The translations under genes and the position numbers were made by a program. From contig CALSOZ010000007.1 of the NCBI GenBank assembly GCA_943788095.1, forward strand, positions 62,001-126,000: DNA of 64,000 bases, in the 5' to 3' direction. The notes below the pieces were generated by a model that saw only the letters and a program-made list of their open reading frames with translations, made no database searches and was not told the DNA's origin. This DNA comes from an uncultured Flavobacteriaceae bacterium. Lineage in GTDB: Bacteria > Bacteroidota > Bacteroidia > Flavobacteriales > Flavobacteriaceae. How positions within the stretch are numbered: the first letter of the stretch is position 1; each line of letters opens with the position of its first letter. Positions 57,988-64,000 of the stretch are shown here, in pieces.

Positions 57988-58013
57988 AAAGCACCTTAAT
58001 TGGTGCTTTTTTT
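57988..58013 (+). terminator. Terminator after the DUF1573 gene
   Basis: AAAGCACC (57988-57995) pairs with GGTGCTTT (58002-58009) around a six-base loop and is followed by T to 58013. It overlaps the last codons of the convergent aspartic protease gene as read in its corrected frame, whose TAA lies at 57996-57998. Confidence 0.8.
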
Positions 58014-59330
58014 ATGCAATAAATCCTGAAGTCTAAATTGAAATTTCATAAGTACGCCAGCGCGTTCCACAGTCATTTTGATGAGTTTCCCATCTGCTCC
58101 ATAAAACTGTTCTATCGCTTTTTGAAGTGTCAATGAGTTTAAAGATTGAGAGCACTATATCCTCAGTTTTAAGCCCCGCCAAATCAGCTGGAGAAGAGGG
58201 TCGAATCTCCAAAATTACTAATTCTGGGACGATTTCAAACCCGTAGGAGGATGAAAAACGAATCGTATTTGAGCTTTGAGAATTGGTGTTTGGTGAAATT
58301 TCATCTGGAATCCCTAAAAAAGTTTTAACTGAACGAACTCCTGCATATTGCATCACAATCCCACTTTTATTATACCTAAATGGTTTATTGAAATAGTTGT
58401 TTTTCTTAAATGCGACCCATTGTGACTTATAATTAAAAACCCAATTAAAACGATGCAATACTCCCCCCATTAAACTTCCATTTCGTAGCGCGTGAATCTT
58501 CTCTTTTTGAATCGACAAAGCATCTGGAAATGCTACATTTACATTTTTTAACTTAAAATCTGACAGCCGAAACGATTCTAGTTCCGCTCGTTTTCCGAAA
58601 ATGGTTCCACTGAGGCCTTTCCCTAAAAAGTCATCATAAGTATTGTCAGGAATTGTGATTGATTGTGTTGAATCTTCAAAAAGCCATAGCGCATCACTTC
58701 CTCCCGTATCAATTAAAAGATTCACAGGTATCTCCAACTTATTTATGGAAACTGCAGCTTCAATAAGAGGTTTTTTATTATTGAAGCTTAAAGGTAACTG
58801 CCGACATTTATTTGAAAATTTTGAGCTGTAAAACTGAGGATTATAAAGCTTAATAAATTTTCGACTATAATTCACCTCAACCACAAAATCTTTAAAAATA
58901 TCATACCCTATAATTCCATGAATTGGAATTCCTAAACTAGGAACAAAGTTGATGGAAGCATCAATAATTGCAAATAAATCTTGATTTAGATTTACAGCTT
59001 CGCCAATGATAATTGTATTATTGGTGGATCGCAACGATTCAACGGGCGCATCTGTTCCTAAACCTTGAATATGATTTATTTCTGTTTGATGGATTGATAA
59101 CTGATCTTTTAAGTTAAAAAAATTAAAGATAATTGGTTTTGAAACGCCCGAATCTAACAGAAATGACAAATCAATGCCATTAATCGTTACAGGGATGACA
59201 ATTAAATTATTGATTAATTTGAAATGTATTTTATCGCTTTTTCCGTTCTGAAGTACAAAATTCCTTGTGGAAACATATTCAAATTAAAACAAAAAATCAA
59301 GAGAATATAAAGTGATTTGAAGTTAATCAT
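57996..59330 (-). CDS. Retropepsin-like aspartic protease with PDZ domain, frameshifted
   Basis: The uninterrupted part is 58033-59169. Corrected ends: an N-terminus in another frame from the ATG at 59330 (MINFKSLYILLIFCF, a signal peptide) joins at about 59262 to NFVLQNGKSDKIHFKL; near 58127 a shift leads to QKAIEQFYGADGKLIKMTVE, ending at the TAA at 57996-57998. Two aspartic motifs are seen, FLLDSGVSKPI (about residue 50) and LLIDTGGSDALW (about 205), followed by a PDZ domain (EIRPSSPADLAGLKTEDIVLSI). Such proteins are exported in Bacteroidetes; target unknown. At least two frameshifts. Confidence 0.82.
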
Positions 59331-59449
59331 AATAATGGTAGTAAAGGGTTATGAACAATTTACATTCATTTTTTTTAAATAATATGCAAAGTGCTTTATT
59401 TTATACAAACTTTAAGATAAATTTGTAAGCAATCGATATATTCAAAACA

Positions 59450-60640
59450 ATGCCAAAAATCTCTCAGAAAGGGGCCAAAATGCCACAATCGCCCATTAGA
59501 AAACTAGTGCCTTTCGCTGAACATGCTAAAAAAAGAGGGGTCAAGGTCTATCATTTAAATATTGGACAACCTGATATTAAAACGCCCGAAGTCGCACTAA
59601 ATGCTGTAAAAAATAACACTTTAGAGGTCTTGGCCTATAGTCGATCGGAAGGATCAGAAACGTATCGCACAAAATTAGCCGCCTATTATAAAAAAAATGA
59701 CATCCACGTCAATTCCGATAACATCATTATCACCACTGGGGGAAGTGAAGCTCTCTTTTTTACGTTTGGGAGTATTATGGACCCCGAGGACGAAGTGATT
59801 ATCCCAGAACCATTTTATGCGAATTACAACGGGTTTTCAACGGCTCAAGGAGTGAATGTTGTGCCAGTTGTTTCTAGCATAGATTCAAATTTTGCCTTAC
59901 CGCCTATTGCAGACTTTGAAGCACTGATTACACCAAAAACAAAAGCAATTTTAATTTGTAACCCTGGGAATCCTACAGGCTATTTATACAGCAAAGCTGA
60001 AATTAAACAACTCGCAATCCTGGTTAAAAAACATGATTTATTTTTAATTGCGGACGAAGTTTATCGCGAATTCACTTATGATGGTCACGAACATTACTCC
60101 ATCATGCAAGAAGAAGGCCTCGAGTCAAATGCCATCATCATTGACTCTGTTTCGAAACGATATAGTATGTGTGGCGCTCGAATTGGGTGTATTGTGACCA
60201 AAAATAAATTGGTACTTGAAACCGCTCTTAAATTTGCTCAAGCACGTTTGTCGCCTCCTAGTTATGCACTGATTGCAAGTGAAGCCGCTTTAGAAACTCC
60301 TGACAGTTACTTTGAAAATGTTATTTCTGAATATGTTGAACGAAGAAACGTGTTGGTTGAAGAACTTGAAAAAATTGAAGGGGTTAAAGTTGCGAAACCA
60401 AAGGGTGCTTTTTACTGTATTGTAGAGTTACCTGTATCTGATTCTGATGTGTTTGCACAATGGTTACTAGAAGACTTTAGGCAAAATAATGAAACCATCA
60501 TGGTTGCGCCTGCAGCAGGATTTTATTCAACAGATGGCCTCGGAAAAAATCAGGTGCGCATTGCGTATGTCCTCAAAAAAGAAGACCTTATAACTTCCGT
60601 TGCTATTTTGAAGGCTGCTCTAGTACAGTACAATTCTTAA
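59450..60640 (+). CDS. PLP-dependent class I aminotransferase
   Basis: A 396-residue fold-type I aminotransferase. Marks: YHLNIGQPDIKTPE (about 36-49), ITTGGSEALFF (about 96-106), ICNPGNPTGYLYSKAE (about 169-184), IADEVYREFTYDG (about 202-214) and the PLP lysine in DSVSKRYSMCGARIGC (about 232-247). It fits the aspartate/aromatic aminotransferase group; exact amino acid not determinable. TAAATTTG at 59418-59425 may be the -7 box. Its last base is the first base of murB. Confidence 0.88.
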   Translation: MPKISQKGAKMPQSPIRKLVPFAEHAKKRGVKVYHLNIGQPDIKTPEVALNAVKNNTLEVLAYSRSEGSETYRTKLAAYYKKNDIHVNSDNIIITTGGSEALFFTFGSIMDPEDEVIIPEPFYANYNGFSTAQGVNVVPVVSSIDSNFALPPIADFEALITPKTKAILICNPGNPTGYLYSKAEIKQLAILVKKHDLFLIADEVYREFTYDGHEHYSIMQEEGLESNAIIIDSVSKRYSMCGARIGCIVTKNKLVLETALKFAQARLSPPSYALIASEAALETPDSYFENVISEYVERRNVLVEELEKIEGVKVAKPKGAFYCIVELPVSDSDVFAQWLLEDFRQNNETIMVAPAAGFYSTDGLGKNQVRIAYVLKKEDLITSVAILKAALVQYNS

Positions 60641-61650
60641 TGATTATTAAAAAAAACATATCGCTAAAGCCTTTCAATACATTTGGAATGGACGTGAATG
60701 CCAAAGAATTTGCATCCATTGATTCTCTAAAAGATTTAATAGCTGTTTTAAACACAAATCCATCTCGTTTATTTATACTTGGGGGCGGAAGTAATATATT
60801 ACTCACCAAAGATGTTGATGCCTTAGTACTGCATATAAATCTCAAAGGAATTTCGGTAATTTCAACCTCTGAAAAGAAAGTGAAAGTACAAGTGTCTGCA
60901 GGTGAAAACTGGCACGAATTTGTCAATTGGAGCTTGAATAAAAACTATGGAGGACTCGAAAATTTATCATTAATTCCTGGAAATGTAGGAACGGCTCCCA
61001 TTCAAAATATCGGAGCGTATGGCGTAGAGCTGAAAGATACTTTTGTAAGCTGTGAAGCTCTAAGCACTCAAACAAATGAACTTAAAACTTTCACTAAAGA
61101 TGAATGTGATTTTGGTTATAGAAACTCCATTTTTAAGAACGCACTCAAAGGCCAATACATTATCACTTCAGTGGTATTTGAATTAAGTAGCGAAAATCAC
61201 TCTATTAAGACAAACTATGGCGCTATTGAATCTGAATTGGAACGAACTGGAATAAAAACCCCCACGATTCAGGAGGTTTCAAAAGCAGTTATTGCTATTA
61301 GAAACTCCAAACTTCCAGATCCTAAAATTCTTGGAAATAGTGGAAGTTTTTTCAAGAATCCTGTCGTTTCCTATTCAAAATTTGAAATTCTACAAGCGCA
61401 ATTTCCACTAATTCCGCACTATAAAGTATCTAAGCAAAACGTTAAAATCCCAGCAGGATGGTTGATTGAAACCACTGGATTTAAAGGAAAAACCTTTGGT
61501 AATTATGGGGTTCACGACAAACAAGCCTTGGTTTTAGTTAACTATGGAGGTGCTTCTGGAGAGACTATTTTAAAACTGTCTATTCAAATTCAAAAAGCAG
61601 TAAAACTTATTTTTGACATTGATTTAGAATCAGAAGTTAATATCCTCTAA
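60640..61650 (+). CDS. murB: UDP-N-acetylenolpyruvoylglucosamine reductase
   Basis: A 336-residue FAD enzyme that makes UDP-MurNAc. Marks: NTFGMDVNAKEF, LFILGGGSNILLTKDVDALVL (about 45-65), NLSLIPGNVGTAPIQNIGAYGVELKDTF (about 108-135), CDFGYRNSIFKN, GSFFKNPVV with the catalytic serine (about 230), and AGWLIETTGFKG. This is the longer, type I form. It overlaps the aminotransferase by 1 bp and is followed by a short perfect hairpin. Confidence 0.94.
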   Translation: MIIKKNISLKPFNTFGMDVNAKEFASIDSLKDLIAVLNTNPSRLFILGGGSNILLTKDVDALVLHINLKGISVISTSEKKVKVQVSAGENWHEFVNWSLNKNYGGLENLSLIPGNVGTAPIQNIGAYGVELKDTFVSCEALSTQTNELKTFTKDECDFGYRNSIFKNALKGQYIITSVVFELSSENHSIKTNYGAIESELERTGIKTPTIQEVSKAVIAIRNSKLPDPKILGNSGSFFKNPVVSYSKFEILQAQFPLIPHYKVSKQNVKIPAGWLIETTGFKGKTFGNYGVHDKQALVLVNYGGASGETILKLSIQIQKAVKLIFDIDLESEVNIL

Positions 61651-61670
61651 AAGCGCACTTTCGTGCGCTT
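61651..61670. terminator. Hairpin between convergent murB and aquaporin genes
   Basis: AAGCGCAC and GTGCGCTT form a perfect 8-bp stem with a 4-base loop directly after the murB stop. There is no T run on the plus strand; on the minus strand CTTTTAG follows, so it may end the aquaporin transcript or serve both. Confidence 0.55.
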
Positions 61671-61694
61671 AGATAGTGATACATCAAAGATTAA

Positions 61695-62381
61695 TTAATC
61701 TGTTTTTTTACTTAGTCGACAAACAAGACCAGCTACAATTGCTCCTGCTATTGGTGCCAACCAAAACAACCATAATTGACTAGAATAATCTCCTTGAGCA
61801 AACAATACTTGACCTGTAGATCGTGCTGGATTAACAGACGTATTTGAAATAGGGATGCTAATCAAATGAATTAATGTGAGGGCGAATCCAATAGAAATTG
61901 GTGCAAATTTTCTTGTTGCTTTATGCCCTGTACTACCAAGTATAATGATGATGAAAAAGGCCGTGGTTACAAATTCAGTTATAAGCACAGAACTCAGTGA
62001 ATAGCCGCCCGGAGATAGTTCTCCATACCCGTTCGCAGCAAAGCTACCTACCGATACGAAATCAGATTTCCCTGAGATGATTAAAAACAAAGCCGCAGCA
62101 GCCACAATACCTCCAAGAACCTGAGATATAATATAGCCTAATATATCTTTTGTTTCGAATCGACCGCCAGCCCATAATCCAAGTGTGACTGCAGGATTAA
62201 AATGTGCTCCAGAAATTGCACCTACGGCAAATGCCATTGTCATAACAGTCAATCCAAACGCAAGTGCAACGCCAACAAACCCAATGCCTAACTCAGGATA
62301 TCCAGCAGCAAAAATTGCACTACCACACCCACCAAAAACGAGCCAAAAGGTTCCAAAAAATTCTGCAAATAATTTTTTCAT
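61695..62381 (-). CDS. aqpZ: Aquaporin Z-like water channel
   Basis: A 228-residue channel with six membrane helices and both NPA motifs: [19 protein letters not shown] (about 58-76) and [17 protein letters not shown] (about 180-196). The start [25 protein letters not shown] is typical of AqpZ. The selectivity-filter arginine follows the second NPA, which fits a water rather than a glycerol channel. Confidence 0.93.
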   Translation of the reverse strand: MKKLFAEFFGTFWLVFGGCGSAIFAAGYPELGIGFVGVALAFGLTVMTMAFAVGAISGAHFNPAVTLGLWAGGRFETKDILGYIISQVLGGIVAAAALFLIISGKSDFVSVGSFAANGYGELSPGGYSLSSVLITEFVTTAFFIIIILGSTGHKATRKFAPISIGFALTLIHLISIPISNTSVNPARSTGQVLFAQGDYSSQLWLFWLAPIAGAIVAGLVCRLSKKTD

Positions 62382-62495
62382 AATAATAAAATTTAGGTTT
62401 TTATATAGGACACATTAAATTAAAAAAGTCACATTTCGCTTTTAAAATCAATTTTTACATATTGACGAAAAGTGTATCTTTGTAAAAAAATTAAG

Positions 62496-62699
62496 ATGAC
62501 TCTATTTTTAATTACATTGACACTTTTAGGAATTGCTGTAGGAGGAATCTCCATAAAATTATGGGCAAAAAAAGGTGGTGAATTTGCAGGAACATGCGCA
62601 AGTCAAAATCCAATGATTAATAAAGATGGTGAAGCCTGTGGTTTTTGCGGCAAAACTCCAGAAGAGTATAAAGATTGCTCTGAGCCCGAACACGTATAA
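62496..62699 (+). CDS. Small membrane-anchored cysteine-containing protein
   Basis: A 67-residue protein from the ATG at 62496; an upstream GTG at 62472 is less likely because TATCTTTG at 62475-62482 resembles a -7 promoter box. One hydrophobic helix (residues 3-19) is followed by KKGGEFAGTCASQNPMINKDGEACGFCGKTPEEYKDC, with four cysteines incl. a CGFCG motif, which may bind a metal. It resembles short membrane or secreted proteins of flavobacteria; function unknown. Confidence 0.7.
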   Translation: MTLFLITLTLLGIAVGGISIKLWAKKGGEFAGTCASQNPMINKDGEACGFCGKTPEEYKDCSEPEHV

Positions 62700-62780
62700 C
62701 ACCCTTTCAGTTCAAATAAAAGAAATTGTTATGGTTCAATTTAGTATATTTAACTTCATTAAAAAATCAAATCAATTTCA

Positions 62781-63332
62781 TTGGAAGTAAACGACCTCAT
62801 TCAAAAAGCGAAAGAAAATGATCAAATTGCATTCAATTCCTTGTTGCATACGTTTTGGAATGATGTTTATGGTTTTTTGATTAAGCGCACTCGCAATGAA
62901 AATGATGCAGAGGACATTACCATTGAAACGTTTTCCAAAGCCTTTGAAAAAATAAAGACTTTTGATGAGAAATTCAAATTCAAAACATGGCTGATTACTA
63001 TTGCAAAAAACACCCATTCTGACAGCTTACGAAAACAAAAAATTACACTTAGTAACCAGACCTCTGAAGAAGATGAAAAACGAGTGTATACAATTCAAGA
63101 TGAGGCCCCTTCACCAGAAGATATACTCATCACGGAGCAAAATCTGGCCGCCTTACTTAAGGATATCAAAAAATTAAAACCACACTACCAACAAATGATT
63201 AATTTGCGCTATTTTCAAGAGTTGTCTTATGACGAAATTTCTAAAGAAATTCTGACACCTGTTAATAATGTAAAAATTAAACTCTTAAGAGCTAAAAAAC
63301 TGCTTGCTGAAATAATTTTAACAAAAAAATGA
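62781..63332 (+). CDS. RNA polymerase sigma factor, ECF-like
   Basis: A 183-residue sigma-70 family factor. Region 2 covers residues about 22-90 (FNSLLHTFWNDVYGFLIKRTRNENDAEDITIETFSKAFEKI) and region 4 about 125-180 (LKPHYQQMINLRYFQELSYDEISKEILTPVNNVKIKLLRAKKLL). The start is TTG at 62781. No anti-sigma gene follows; instead the stop overlaps the Nramp transporter start (ATGA), so the two are co-translated. Target promoters unknown. Confidence 0.88.
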   Translation: MEVNDLIQKAKENDQIAFNSLLHTFWNDVYGFLIKRTRNENDAEDITIETFSKAFEKIKTFDEKFKFKTWLITIAKNTHSDSLRKQKITLSNQTSEEDEKRVYTIQDEAPSPEDILITEQNLAALLKDIKKLKPHYQQMINLRYFQELSYDEISKEILTPVNNVKIKLLRAKKLLAEIILTKK

Positions 63333-64000
63333 AACGCTTTTTTCAAAAACTAGGCCCAGGGCTTTTGTTTGCAGGAGCGGCGATCGGGGTTTCTCACTTG
63401 GTGCAATCCACACGAGCAGGTGCCGATTTTGGATTTGGATTGATTTGGGCCTTGTTACTCATTCATTTGGTAAAATATCCATTTTTTCAATATGGGCCTC
63501 GATATGCAAGTGCTACAGGCGAAAGTTTGTTAGAAGGCTATCAAAAATTAGGAAAGGGTGTTTTAGTCCTGTATGGTATCTTAACTTTTTTAACAATGTT
63601 CACCATTCAAGCTGCTGTAACCATCGTAACCGCTGGCATTGCGACTTCATTGTTTGGAGATTTTATTGGTGTAAAAATATGGTCCATTGTAATTTTGAGT
63701 CTTTCTTTTATCGTCCTAAATATTGGGAAATATCGATTCTTGGATGTGATGATGAAAGTCATTATTATCACTTTAACGTTAACTACTTTGGTCGCCACAG
63801 TGATGGCGATTAATTCCTCAAACGATTCGCTCACATTTGTACAGCTCCTTCCCAAAGGGAGTATCGAAATTACATTTTTAATTGCGTTTATGGGTTGGAT
63901 GCCAGCCCCTTTGGATGTTTCGATATGGCATTCGTTATGGACGACTGAAAAGCAAAAAATGAATACTGATCAACCAAACCCAAAAACTGCTTTATTAGAT
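63329..64000 (+). CDS. Nramp-family divalent metal transporter, 5' part
   Basis: The gene is open from the ATG at 63329 to the window end (224 codons, no stop). It begins KRFFQKLGPGLLFAGAAIGVSHLVQSTRAGADFGFGLIW, the Nramp beginning with the helix-1 metal-binding region in a variant form (GPGLLFAGAAIG), and the helix-6 region appears as FMGWMPAPLDVSIW (about 187-200). At least five hydrophobic segments are visible. The canonical DPGN and MPH motifs are not seen exactly (AAIGVSH and GWMPAP instead), so this is a divergent Nramp-related protein whose metal is uncertain. It overlaps the sigma factor gene by 4 bp. Confidence 0.85.
   Translation, partial: MKRFFQKLGPGLLFAGAAIGVSHLVQSTRAGADFGFGLIWALLLIHLVKYPFFQYGPRYASATGESLLEGYQKLGKGVLVLYGILTFLTMFTIQAAVTIVTAGIATSLFGDFIGVKIWSIVILSLSFIVLNIGKYRFLDVMMKVIIITLTLTTLVATVMAINSSNDSLTFVQLLPKGSIEITFLIAFMGWMPAPLDVSIWHSLWTTEKQKMNTDQPNPKTALLD

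Noticed and set aside
63445-63813. Plus-strand open frame of 122 codons near the window end
   Set aside because: It lies in another frame inside the Nramp-like gene, which is open through the window edge and matches a transporter.

Overview
The window is 64 kb of chromosome from a low-GC member of the Bacteroidetes, most likely family Flavobacteriaceae. The evidence is a secreted nuclease with a type IX sorting tail, Bacteroidetes-type promoters (TTTG, about 19-21 bp, TAnnTTTG), few Shine-Dalgarno sites, a type III glutamine synthetase beside a eukaryote-like type II enzyme, and flavobacterial gene orders (NUDIX-pyrE-SRPBCC-birA-rsfS-ftsH-LUD-cdsA-psd). I cannot name the genus. No tRNA, rRNA, CRISPR array, phage or transposase was seen; this is mainly housekeeping chromosome.

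Layout. 0-7 kb: envelope and redox genes (thioredoxin-fold lipoprotein, 13-residue-repeat protein, endonuclease I, nucleotidyltransferase, two rhodaneses, peroxiredoxin-like and TlpA-like proteins, YceI). 7-13.5 kb: a complete trpEGDCFBA operon behind a promoter, an 18-codon leader peptide with three Trp codons and a terminator that abuts the trpE start, which is a classical attenuator. 13.7-24 kb: TrhA, dnaJ/grpE, an epimerase, mnmD, ilvE, a MazG-like protein, a M49 peptidase, crcB, a DUF1684 lipoprotein and an Lrp regulator. 24-31 kb: pyrF, prfA, purM and two divergently transcribed glutamine synthetases. 31-34 kb: a decayed-looking two-component pair, namely a response regulator lacking its phospho-acceptor half and a hybrid histidine kinase broken by one in-frame TAA. 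34-38 kb: a likely bicarbonate locus (SulP, beta-carbonic anhydrase, DUF2490) next to a TetR regulator. 38-44 kb: SDR, VF530, DEAD-box helicase, yaaA, RluA-type synthase and PASTA protein.

44-59.4 kb: ddl, coaD, a second SulP, NUDIX, pyrE, SRPBCC, birA, rsfS, ftsH, a LUD protein, cdsA, psd, acyl-CoA-binding protein, valS, DUF1573 and an aspartic protease. Many of these, including genes expected to be essential (ddl, ftsH, valS, birA), carry one to many frameshifts while the protein sequence stays recognisable across frames. Local sequence error is the simplest explanation. Seven of the +1 events in ftsH and the LUD gene, however, fall on the tetranucleotide CTTA, a non-random pattern worth checking. 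59.4-64 kb is clean again: an aminotransferase, murB, aquaporin, a small membrane protein, an ECF-like sigma factor and the start of an Nramp transporter cut by the window edge.

I did not find a clearly new multi-gene system. The best leads are the trp attenuator, the CTTA frameshift pattern, the broken sensor kinase/regulator pair, and several small unrecognised proteins.
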